From the NCBI RefSeq assembly GCF_900155945.1, contig NZ_FTMN01000001.1, positions 248,001-312,000 of the forward strand: a stretch of DNA of 64,000 nucleotides, read 5' to 3'. The translations under genes and the position numbers were made by a program. Below, piece after piece: positions 34,228-41,494 of the stretch (the stretch's first letter is position 1; each line of letters starts with the position of its first letter). The DNA is from Marinobacterium stanieri. GTDB lineage: Bacteria > Pseudomonadota > Gammaproteobacteria > Pseudomonadales > Balneatricaceae. Under the pieces are notes generated by a model. The model did not search any database and was not told where the DNA came from. It saw nothing but the letters and a program-made list of their open reading frames with translations.

Positions 34228-35483
34228 TAGCCTGTCACCCTTTCCGGAACCGGTTTAGTACGCTCCATGCGTGTGTAGAACGGCATCAGCAGGAAGAATG
34301 CGAAGTACAGCGCTGTGCACAGCTGAGACAGCTTAGTACGACCATCAGTTGCCGGCAGAACACCCAGAACACCCAGAATCACGAAGCTGACAATGAAGAT
34401 CAGCAGCCAGACTTTGCTCAGCCAGCCCTTGTAACGCATGGACTTGACCGGGCTACGATCCAGCCAGGGCAGCACAAACAGGATTGCAATCGCAGCACCC
34501 ATCACCACAACACCCCAGAACTTGGCGTCCAGACCAAACATCGGGAAGGTAATCGCACGCAGCATGGCGTAGAACGGTGTGAAGTACCAGACCGGGGCAA
34601 TATGGTCAGGTGTCTTCAACGGGTTAGCCGGCTCGAAGTTCGGCTTCTCGAGGAAGTAACCGCCACCTTCAGGGAAGAAGAAGACTACGGTACAGAACAC
34701 GAACAGGAAGACGACAACACCGACGATGTCTTTAACGGTGTAGTACGGGTGGAACGGGATGCCGTCCAGCGGTACGCCGTTTTCGTCTTTCTTCTCTTTG
34801 ATTTCAACGCCGTCCGGGTTGTTGGAACCCACTTCGTGCAGGGCGATGATGTGCAGAACAACCAGCGCCAGGATCACGATCGGCAGTGCGATAACGTGCA
34901 GGGCGAAGAAGCGGTTCAGAGTGATGCCGGAGATCAGGAAGTCACCACGGATCCACTGCTGCAGGTCCGGACCGATGACAGGGATGGCACCAAACAGGGA
35001 GATGATTACCTGAGCACCCCAGTAGGACATCTGGCCCCAAGGCAGCAGGTAGCCCATGAAGGCTTCAGCCATCAGCGCCAGGTAGATGGTCATACCGAAG
35101 ATCCACACCAGCTCACGCGGCTTGCGGTAGGAACCGTACATGATGCCACGCAGCATGTGCAGATAAACCACCACGAAGAATGCAGAGGCGCCGGTAGAGT
35201 GGAGGTAACGCAACAGCCAGCCGTATTCTACATCACGCATGATGTATTCAACGGATGCGAACGCACCTTCGGCGCTCGGGTTGTAGCTCATGGTCAGCCA
35301 GATACCGGTCAGGATCTGGTTAACCAGCACCAGCAGTGCCAGGGAGCCAAAAAAGTACCAGAAGTTGAAGTTCTTCGGCGCGTAGTATTTGGACAGGTGA
35401 TCTTCCCACATGGCAGTTGCCGGGAAGCGGTCGTCAATCCAGCCCATCAGGCCCGGATTCCCTTTATTTCGTGTGCCAGCCAT
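34227..35483 (-). CDS. petB: Cytochrome b of the bc1 complex
   Basis: 418 residues with eight or more membrane helices. Key blocks are FGSLALLVLVNQILTGIWL, RYLHSTGASAFFVVVYLHML (heme-ligand His), GYLLPWGQMSYWGAQVI, RFFALHVIALPIVILALVVLHIIAL cut to its His pair, PFHPYYTVKDIVGVV and the Qo-site PEWY-equivalent APVWYFTPFYAM (PVWY). It is a full-length cytochrome b, not a split b6/IV pair. It carries hemes bL and bH and both quinone sites. Both ends are coupled to neighbours through TAATG overlaps. Confidence 0.96.
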   Translation of the reverse strand: MAGTRNKGNPGLMGWIDDRFPATAMWEDHLSKYYAPKNFNFWYFFGSLALLVLVNQILTGIWLTMSYNPSAEGAFASVEYIMRDVEYGWLLRYLHSTGASAFFVVVYLHMLRGIMYGSYRKPRELVWIFGMTIYLALMAEAFMGYLLPWGQMSYWGAQVIISLFGAIPVIGPDLQQWIRGDFLISGITLNRFFALHVIALPIVILALVVLHIIALHEVGSNNPDGVEIKEKKDENGVPLDGIPFHPYYTVKDIVGVVVFLFVFCTVVFFFPEGGGYFLEKPNFEPANPLKTPDHIAPVWYFTPFYAMLRAITFPMFGLDAKFWGVVVMGAAIAILFVLPWLDRSPVKSMRYKGWLSKVWLLIFIVSFVILGVLGVLPATDGRTKLSQLCTALYFAFFLLMPFYTRMERTKPVPERVTG

Positions 35484-36088
35484 TATGCAGTCTCCGGATC
35501 AACACCGATAATCAGTGTATTGTCGTCTTCGTACGAGTGCGGCGGGATGACCAGGTTGGTCGGAGCCGGTACGGACTTGAATACACGGCCTGAGAGGTCA
35601 AAACGCGAACCGTGACAGGGGCAGAAGAAGCCGCCGAGCCAGTTCGGACCCAGGTCGTCCGGTGCAACTTCCGGGCGATACGTCGGCGAGCAGCCCAGGT
35701 GGGTACAAATACCTACCATGACAGCGAATTCTGGACGGATAGCACGGGCAGCGGTCTTCGGAACGTAATCCGGCTGCTGCGGCTTTTCAGAATTTGGATC
35801 CGCTACGCTATCGTTCAGCTTCTCCAGATTAGCCAGCGCTTCTTCACCGCGACGGACAATCCATACCGGCTTACCACGCCATTCAACGGTCATCTGCTGA
35901 CCTGGCTCGAGCTTGCTGATATCCGCCTTGGCAGGCGCGCCAGCGGCTTTCGCCTTGGCACTCGGATTCCAGGAAGCCACGAACGGGACGGCCGCTCCTA
36001 CAGCACCTACTGCACCCACTGCAGATGTGGCACCGATCAGGAGACGACGTCGACCCTTATTCACGCCGTCATTGCTCATTAACTTCAT
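35483..36088 (-). CDS. petA: Rieske iron-sulfur protein of the bc1 complex
   Basis: 201 residues. RRRLLIGATSAVGAVGAVGA is a twin-arginine-type N-terminal anchor, here with RRR. The 2Fe-2S ligands lie in GICTHLGCSPTY and FFCPCHGSRFDLSGRV. VEWRGKPVWIVRRGEE and the C-terminal PPHSYEDDNTLIIG are typical. It is first gene of petABC. It takes electrons from ubiquinol at the Qo site and passes them to cytochrome c1. Confidence 0.96.
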   Translation of the reverse strand: MKLMSNDGVNKGRRRLLIGATSAVGAVGAVGAAVPFVASWNPSAKAKAAGAPAKADISKLEPGQQMTVEWRGKPVWIVRRGEEALANLEKLNDSVADPNSEKPQQPDYVPKTAARAIRPEFAVMVGICTHLGCSPTYRPEVAPDDLGPNWLGGFFCPCHGSRFDLSGRVFKSVPAPTNLVIPPHSYEDDNTLIIGVDPETA

Positions 36089-36184
36089 CTCCCCTCAATC
36101 GACCTGCCGCTTCTGCTGGACACAAAAGACAAACGGGCCGCTCAGTCATGAAAAACACAAAATCGGTTTGTTCAAATGCGCCGA

Positions 36185-36213
36185 ATGTTAAAGAAAATAC
36201 CCTTTTTTTACAA
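36185..36213 (-). promoter_or_regulatory. Probable promoter of petABC
   Basis: On the minus strand TTGTAA (36213-36208) and TAACAT (36190-36185) are 17 nt apart, about 95 nt upstream of the petA start. Hexamer matches are 4/6 each. No competing candidate is closer. Confidence 0.45.
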
Positions 36214-36271
36214 GGTATAATGCCCTCTCCATTAGGCGAACAACGCTTTTATTGACCTGACCCCAGAAACA

Positions 36272-36308
36272 AAAAAAGCCCGCAACCACGCAGGCTGCAG
36301 GCTTTTTT
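36272..36308 (-). terminator. Terminator after rpsI
   Basis: An A-tract plus GCCCGCA (36272-36284) pairs, with one mismatch, to TGCAGGC plus a T-tract (36296-36307) around an 11-nt loop. With A and T runs on both sides it can work in either direction. It separates rplM-rpsI from petABC. Confidence 0.8.
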
Positions 36309-36339
36309 CGCATACATAATGCGACCAGATCGCCAGCGA

Positions 36340-36732
36340 TTAACGCTTGGAGAACTGCGGACGCTTACGTGCTTTACGCAGACCGACTTTCTTACGCTCA
36401 ACCATACGTGCGTCACGAGTAACGTAACCCGCTTCACGCAGAGCACCGCGCAGAGTCTCATCGTATTCCATCAGCGCACGGGTGATACCGTGACGGATAG
36501 CACCAGCCTGGCCGAAACCGCCACCACCTTTAACGGTGATGTGCGCATCGAACTTCTCGACAGTGTCGGTCAGTTCCAGCGGCTGCTTAACGATCATGCG
36601 CGCAGTTACGCGACCGAAGTACTCTTCCAGAGTGCGGTTGTTGATCATGATCTTGCCGGTACCCTGACGCAGGAATACACGAGCAGTAGAGGTTTTACGA
36701 CGGCCGGTACCGTAATACTGAGTAGTAGACAT
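36340..36732 (-). CDS. rpsI: 30S ribosomal protein S9
   Basis: 130 residues from the ATG at 36732 (GAAGG 5 nt upstream; an ATG two codons earlier is the alternative). [36 protein letters not shown] and the basic C-terminal tail [16 protein letters not shown], which reaches the P-site tRNA, are invariant S9 features. It follows rplM by 13 nt. Confidence 0.98.
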   Translation of the reverse strand: MSTTQYYGTGRRKTSTARVFLRQGTGKIMINNRTLEEYFGRVTARMIVKQPLELTDTVEKFDAHITVKGGGGFGQAGAIRHGITRALMEYDETLRGALREAGYVTRDARMVERKKVGLRKARKRPQFSKR

Positions 36733-36745
36733 CTTCACCTTCCCC

Positions 36746-37174
36746 TTAGACGTTCAGTTCTTTCGGCTGCTGAGCCTGGTGCGGATGTTCAGCACCGGCG
36801 TACACTTTCAGCTTGGTGTACATGGCACGGCCCAGCGGACCTTTCGGCAGCATGCCTTTAACAGCCAGCTCGATAGTGCGCTCAGGGAAGGTTTCAACCA
36901 TCTTGTTAAAGTTGGCTTCCTTCAGGCCACCCGGGAAACCAGAGTGACGGTAGTACATTTTGTCGTTACGCTTCTTGCCGGTAACGTGTACTTTCTCGGC
37001 GTTAACAACAACGATGTAGTCACCGGTGTCAACGTGCGGAGTGTATTCCGGCTTATGCTTGCCGCGCAGACGACGTGCAATTTCAGTAGCCAGGCGACCC
37101 AGAGTTTTGCCCTCTGCGTCCACAACATACCAGTCGCGTTTTACTTCGGCCGGTTTGGCAGTAAAAGTTTTCAT
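36746..37174 (-). CDS. rplM: 50S ribosomal protein L13
   Basis: 142 residues, exactly the E. coli length. [73 protein letters not shown] and [20 protein letters not shown] match L13 throughout. First gene of rplM-rpsI; in E. coli L13 represses this operon through its own leader. A good promoter is seen about 140 nt upstream. Confidence 0.98.
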   Translation of the reverse strand: MKTFTAKPAEVKRDWYVVDAEGKTLGRLATEIARRLRGKHKPEYTPHVDTGDYIVVVNAEKVHVTGKKRNDKMYYRHSGFPGGLKEANFNKMVETFPERTIELAVKGMLPKGPLGRAMYTKLKVYAGAEHPHQAQQPKELNV

Positions 37175-37310
37175 GAATGGTTCACCTTACAATTTAAGTC
37201 TCGAATCCGGCTGTTACCGATAATTCCGACTTACCTTATAGTTATTGGTTAGCGCCTTTTGTAAGACTCTAACGTACACTTTTTCGGCACCCTGTAATCA
37301 GGGAGCGCGC

Positions 37311-37339
37311 ATTATACCCACACCCATCGGGTATGGGAA
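37311..37339 (-). promoter_or_regulatory. Promoter of rplM-rpsI
   Basis: On the minus strand TTCCCA (37339-37334) and a perfect TATAAT (37316-37311) are 17 nt apart. A GCGCGC discriminator follows, as in growth-rate-controlled promoters. The resulting leader of about 130 nt leaves room for autoregulation. Confidence 0.7.
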
Positions 37340-37358
37340 GTGTAGATTGCACTGAACG

Positions 37359-38465
37359 TCAGGCGCGATGTTCTCGTGCCAGGTACTCATGCGACTGCAT
37401 TTCCAGCAACCGGCTCTGAGTGCGCTCAATCTCGAAATTCAGACGACCCTCGGTGTAGATATCAGGAATCCCCACTTCAGCAGAGATAATCAACTTAACC
37501 CCGGAATCGTAGAACTCATCCACCAGGTTGATGAAGCGACGTGCGGCATCATCATTCTTGCGTCCCATTTGCGGCACATTACTCAGCAGCACCGCGTGGT
37601 AGATTTTGCCCAACTCAATATAGTCGTTCTGCGAGCGCGCACCTTCACAAAGCGCGCTAAAGTCAAACCAGGCCACATCTTCACAAACACGACGCGCTTT
37701 AATGAGTCGGCCATTAACCTCTACTTCCGCTTCTTTCTGCTCTTCTTCGAGGTCCGGTGCCAGGCTTTCAAAGCTGGCATTCAGGCTTTTGTCAGCGCCC
37801 TCGTCCAGCGGCCAATGATAGAGTTCGGCCTGCTCCAGGGTGCGCAGACGGTAATCGACACCACCATCCACATTCACCACTTCGGTATAGCGTTTGAGCA
37901 TATCGATAGCCGGCAGGAAGCGCTGGCGCTGCAAACCATCCTTGTACAGACCATCGGGCACAATATTGGAGGTAGCGACCAGAGCCACACCGTTGTTGAA
38001 CAGCTCCTGCATCAGGCCGCCAAGGATCATGGCATCCGTAATATCGGTAACAAAGAACTCGTCAAAGCAGATGATGCGCGTTTCATCGGCATATTTGCGA
38101 CCGATTTCAACCAGCGGGTTCTTGGTACCATCAAGCTCTTTCAGCTCCTTATGCACACGCTGCATAAAGCGGTGAAAGTGGGTACGCATCTTGCGCTCGA
38201 ACGGCAGGCTGTCGAAGAAGGTGTCCATCAGGTAAGTCTTGCCACGACCAACACCACCCCAGAAGTACAGCCCCTTGATGGGCTCTTCCTTCTGACGCTT
38301 GATCTTGCCGCCCAGACGCTGCATGAAGCTCGGCTTGGGCGCTCGCTCCGCGGCTACCAGATCATCGTACAGGCGCTGCAGATGCCCTACAGCCATTTCC
38401 TGTGTCGGATCATAGGAGAAATCATCACGTTTCAGATCCTGCTGGTATCGCTCGAGCGGAGTCAT
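37359..38465 (-). CDS. zapE: Cell division ATPase ZapE (AFG1-like)
   Basis: 368 residues from the ATG at 38465; a GTG 11 codons upstream is the alternative. Walker A is LYFWGGVGRGKTYLMD and Walker B is RIICFDEFFVTDITDAMI. HFHRFMQRVHKELKEL, VALVATSNIVPDGLYKDGLQ (sensor 1) and RFLPAIDMLKRYTEVVNVDG are AFG1 family blocks. E. coli ZapE modulates the Z-ring under low oxygen. It lies upstream of rplM on the same strand, as in most relatives. Confidence 0.95.
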   Translation of the reverse strand: MTPLERYQQDLKRDDFSYDPTQEMAVGHLQRLYDDLVAAERAPKPSFMQRLGGKIKRQKEEPIKGLYFWGGVGRGKTYLMDTFFDSLPFERKMRTHFHRFMQRVHKELKELDGTKNPLVEIGRKYADETRIICFDEFFVTDITDAMILGGLMQELFNNGVALVATSNIVPDGLYKDGLQRQRFLPAIDMLKRYTEVVNVDGGVDYRLRTLEQAELYHWPLDEGADKSLNASFESLAPDLEEEQKEAEVEVNGRLIKARRVCEDVAWFDFSALCEGARSQNDYIELGKIYHAVLLSNVPQMGRKNDDAARRFINLVDEFYDSGVKLIISAEVGIPDIYTEGRLNFEIERTQSRLLEMQSHEYLAREHRA

Positions 38466-38577
38466 CGTCAGTTTGTACCTCTGATTGGGTTTGTGCACAC
38501 CTTAACGGGGGCGAACTTTACTGCCGGTCGCATTTTTTGGCAAATCGGCCACAGCCTTTTAATGTGGGCTCGATTTA

Positions 38578-39291
38578 TCAACCAAGCCCCAACAGACCCA
38601 CCAGCACCGGGACCAGGAAGGCGGTCAGCAAGCCCGTCAGCCCCATCGCCAGCCCCGCAAAAGCACCTGCCAATGTACTGAATTCAAACGCAAAGGCTGT
38701 GCCAAAGCCATGAGATGACAAGCCCAGCGTGAACCCCTTGACCGCGTCATCTTCAATTTTCAACCAGCGGAAGATGGGGGGCGCCGCCAGACAACCGATA
38801 GCGCCTGTAATCAACACCAGGCCCGCCGCAAGCGATGGATAACCACCAATTTTCTCCGCAATACCAATCGCGATCGGCGAAGTGACCGATTTGGGTGCAA
38901 GTGACAACAAGGTGCCCTCTGATGCACCCAGCAACCAGGCCACCAGAATGACGGACAGGGATGCCGTCAGCGCCCCACAGAAACAGGCCACCAATAAGGG
39001 AACCAGCATTTTTTTTACGCGCTCAAAATGGTCGTACAACGGAATGGCCAGCGCCACCGTGGCCGGGCCCAGCATGAAGTGAATAAACTGTGCACCTTCG
39101 AAATAGGTGTCATAGTCGGTTCCGGTCAGACGCAGGAGAATAATAATCAGCGTCAGCGCTACCAGCACCGGATGCAGCAATGGAGTACCACCCACGCGCC
39201 GATTCAACCATGATGTGAAGAGGAAGGCCGCAATGGTGACAATAATCCACCATAGCGGCTTGGCAGCAAAGTAGACCCAGAAGTTACTCAT
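38578..39291 (-). CDS. LrgB/CidB/YohK family membrane protein
   Basis: 237 residues with about six to eight membrane segments. Recognised by HFMLGPATVALAIPLYDHFE, SLAPKSVTSPIAIGIAEKIG, LAAGLVLITGAIGCLAAPPI and GFTLGLSSHGFGTAFAFEFS. LrgAB/CidAB proteins were named for effects on murein hydrolases, and plant and some bacterial relatives carry glycolate, glycerate or pyruvate. Its ATG overlaps the LrgA-type gene by 8 nt, so the two are co-translated. Confidence 0.9.
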   Translation of the reverse strand: MSNFWVYFAAKPLWWIIVTIAAFLFTSWLNRRVGGTPLLHPVLVALTLIIILLRLTGTDYDTYFEGAQFIHFMLGPATVALAIPLYDHFERVKKMLVPLLVACFCGALTASLSVILVAWLLGASEGTLLSLAPKSVTSPIAIGIAEKIGGYPSLAAGLVLITGAIGCLAAPPIFRWLKIEDDAVKGFTLGLSSHGFGTAFAFEFSTLAGAFAGLAMGLTGLLTAFLVPVLVGLLGLG

Positions 39292-39652
39292 GCTCGCCCT
39301 CCCCTGTATCCAGGTTCAGGTTTCGGGTCAGTCGCTTCAGAACCAGGGCCGTCACAATAATCGTGACCACCGTGCTCAACACCAGAGCAACCAGAATGAC
39401 CAGCCACTCTTTGGCGATCAATTCAGCATGCACCGTCAAACCGACACCAGCCGGCACGAACAGCAACGCCAGGTGGCGCAGCAAGCCTTCGGACGGTGTG
39501 CGAATCATGTCCGGTACACGACGCATCACAATCAATGCAACCAACATCAACACCATCCCCATAACCGGACCCGGTACAGGCAGCGCCAATGCCAGCACCA
39601 GCCACTCACCCAGCAACTGACACACCAGCAATATCAGCAGTCCCATGAGCAT
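39284..39652 (-). CDS. LrgA/CidA family membrane protein
   Basis: 122 residues from the ATG at 39652, which has GGAGG 9 nt upstream; a longer reading to 39730 has no such site. It has four hydrophobic helices, with LLVCQLLGEWLVLALALPVP, GPVMGMVLMLVALIV, LALLFVPAGVGLTVHAELI and VTIIVTALVLKRL. The short protein, FVPAGVGL motif and overlap with the LrgB partner identify it. Its holin-like label is historical; the pair may export small organic acids. Confidence 0.88.
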   Translation of the reverse strand: MLMGLLILLVCQLLGEWLVLALALPVPGPVMGMVLMLVALIVMRRVPDMIRTPSEGLLRHLALLFVPAGVGLTVHAELIAKEWLVILVALVLSTVVTIIVTALVLKRLTRNLNLDTGEGEHE

Positions 39653-39723
39653 CGCCCACTTCCTCCATGTGAAGTATGAAACGGCGAGTGTACTTATTTT
39701 CTTAACATTTTTCCCCTCGACTA

Positions 39724-39752
39724 TTGGCAAGTGCCGCTGGGCTCTCTATAAT
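39724..39752 (+). promoter_or_regulatory. Promoter of the tandem tRNA-Pro genes
   Basis: TTGGCA (39724-39729) and a perfect TATAAT (39747-39752) are 17 nt apart. A GCGCCCCG discriminator follows, the mark of stringently controlled stable-RNA promoters. It is 73 nt upstream of the first tRNA. Confidence 0.85.
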
Positions 39753-39825
39753 GCGCCCCGTTCCTGATTGAGGCGCTCCCACGCCAGACTACCAATCAGA
39801 ACAAACACTTAGCTTTCAGCTTTGT

Positions 39826-39902
39826 CGGGGTGTAGCTCAGCCTGGTAGAGCACTGTCTTCGGGAGGCAGGGGTCGTAGGTTCAAATCCTGTCACCCCGAC
39901 CA
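39826..39902 (+). tRNA. tRNA-Pro (anticodon CGG), copy 1
   Basis: 77 nt. The acceptor CGGGGTG pairs with CACCCCG, followed by discriminator A and an encoded CCA. D-arm GCTCAGCCTGGTAGAGC, anticodon arm CTGTC-TTCGGGA-GGCAG with anticodon CGG reading CCG, T-arm with GGTTCAAATCC. The C1 start and the loop fit proline. Confidence 0.96.
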
Positions 39903-39926
39903 CTTGCTGAAAACTAAGTATTGCGT

Positions 39927-40003
39927 CGGGATGTAGCTCAGCCTGGTAGAGCACTGTCTTCGGGAGGCAGGGGTCGTAGGTTCAAATCCTGTCATCCCGA
40001 CCA
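39927..40003 (+). tRNA. tRNA-Pro (anticodon CGG), copy 2
   Basis: 77 nt, identical to copy 1 except for one acceptor-stem pair. The 5' strand is CGGGATG and the 3' strand CATCCCG, so a G-C pair has become A-T by two matched changes. CCA is encoded. It is 24 nt after copy 1 and surely co-transcribed. Confidence 0.96.
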
Positions 40004-40094
40004 ATTTTCTTTCCCGCTTTATTTTTTCCTACTGGTTCAATAACGAGACTCAGGTAAAATGTCTCCTTTATTGCGCAATCAGTGGGATATTCCA

Positions 40095-41387
40095 ATGCTG
40101 GATAAGCTCTTCAAGCTCTCCGAGCACCAAACATCGGTGAAAACCGAAGTCGTTGCAGGCCTGACCACTTTCCTGACAATGGCCTACATCATTTTCGTAA
40201 ACCCTTCGATGCTGGCCGCAGCCGGAATGGACTCGGGTGCCGTCTTCGTTGCAACCTGCCTTGCCGCTGCCATTGGCTGTTTCGTGATGGGTTTCTGGGC
40301 CAACTATCCGATCGCTCTGGCGCCCGGCATGGGCCTTAACGCCTTTTTCAGTTTCACCGTTGTTGGCCAGATGGGCTACAGCTGGGAAACAGCACTGGGC
40401 GCCGTCTTCATTTCAGGTGTCTGCTTCTTCCTGCTGTCGATCTTCCGCATCCGCGAGTGGATCATTAACAGCATCCCCCTTTCTCTTAAAGGTGGTATTG
40501 GCGCCGGTATCGGCCTGTTTCTCGGCTTCATCGGTCTCAAGAACGCCGGCATCGTAACCGACAATCAGGCAACTCTCGTCACCATTGGCGATATGAGCCA
40601 ATGGGGCGCGATCATGGCCTGCCTGGGCTTTATCATTATCGCCACCCTGTACTACCGCCGTATCACCGGCTCGGTGATGATCGGCATTCTGGCAATCACT
40701 CTGATCAGCCTTGCAACCGGCCACGTTGAATTCAACGGCATCGCCTCCGCTCCGCCCTCACTGGCACCCACACTGGGGCAGCTGGATATCGGCGGCGCAC
40801 TCAGCATCGGCCTGCTCAGTGTTATCTTTTCATTCCTGTTCGTTGACCTGTTCGATACCTCCGGCACCCTGATCGCGGTTGCCCAGAAAGGCAAGATGCT
40901 GACACCGGACGGCAAGCTGCCTCGCCTGGGCCGCGCCCTGATGGCCGACTCCACCGCCACCATGGCCGGCTCCGTGATGGGTACCTCCACCACCACCAGC
41001 TACATCGAATCCGGCGCCGGTATCGCTGCTGGCGGTCGCACTGGCCTGACCGCCGTTGTCGTGGGCCTGCTGTTTATCGCCTGCCTGTTCCTGTCACCGC
41101 TGGCTGGCACCATCCCGGCCTACGCGACAGCGCCGGCACTGCTGTTTGTTGCCGTCCTGATGACACACAGCCTGGTGAATATCGACTGGGATGACATCAC
41201 CGAAGCTGCCCCGGTTGTGATCGCGACTGTCAGCATGCCTCTGACCTTCTCCATCACCACCGGCATCGCGTTCGGCATCATCTCTTATACCGCGATCAAA
41301 GCCCTTAGCGGGCGTTTCGACCAGCTCAACCCGGCCCTATGGATCCTGTCGGCTCTGTTCGTCATTAAGATGGCATTCTACGGCTAA
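40095..41387 (+). CDS. NCS2/AzgA-type purine (adenine/guanine/hypoxanthine) permease
   Basis: 430 residues from the ATG at 40095 (GTGGGA 8 nt upstream; an ATG at 40059 with CAGGTAAA before it is possible). LDKLFKLSEHQTSVKTEVVA and GLTTFLTMAYIIFVNPSML open the protein as in GhxP/AdeP/PbuG carriers. PIALAPGMGLNAFFSFTVV is the substrate-helix motif, and DLFDTSGTLIAVAQKGKML and GTSTTTSYIESGAGIAAGGR are also diagnostic. It has twelve or more helices and is a proton-coupled importer of purine bases; which base cannot be told. Confidence 0.92.
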   Translation: MLDKLFKLSEHQTSVKTEVVAGLTTFLTMAYIIFVNPSMLAAAGMDSGAVFVATCLAAAIGCFVMGFWANYPIALAPGMGLNAFFSFTVVGQMGYSWETALGAVFISGVCFFLLSIFRIREWIINSIPLSLKGGIGAGIGLFLGFIGLKNAGIVTDNQATLVTIGDMSQWGAIMACLGFIIIATLYYRRITGSVMIGILAITLISLATGHVEFNGIASAPPSLAPTLGQLDIGGALSIGLLSVIFSFLFVDLFDTSGTLIAVAQKGKMLTPDGKLPRLGRALMADSTATMAGSVMGTSTTTSYIESGAGIAAGGRTGLTAVVVGLLFIACLFLSPLAGTIPAYATAPALLFVAVLMTHSLVNIDWDDITEAAPVVIATVSMPLTFSITTGIAFGIISYTAIKALSGRFDQLNPALWILSALFVIKMAFYG

Positions 41388-41442
41388 CCGCCGGGTAGCG
41401 GTGTTTTACAACCCCCGCTACCGACCGTTTTCAAATTGACAC

Positions 41443-41480
41443 AAAAAAAGGGGTGTGACTCGAGTCACACCCCTTTTTTA
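41443..41480. terminator. Bidirectional terminator, perfect palindrome
   Basis: GGGGTGTGACTC (41450-41461) is followed directly by its reverse complement (41462-41473), flanked by six A and six T. A perfect symmetric terminator between the purine permease (plus) and aceF (minus), 14 nt past the aceF stop. Confidence 0.92.
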
Positions 41481-41494
41481 TTTGGCTTGCTGGC

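Noticed and set aside
36216-36221. Perfect TATAAT on the plus strand upstream of rpsI's end
   Set aside because: A transcript from it would run antisense into the rpsI terminator and rpsI with no plus-strand gene following; probably chance in an AT-rich gap.
39826-40003. Tandem tRNA genes as an integration site of a mobile island
   Set aside because: No integrase, no partial tRNA repeat and no foreign-looking genes follow; the next gene is an ordinary purine permease.
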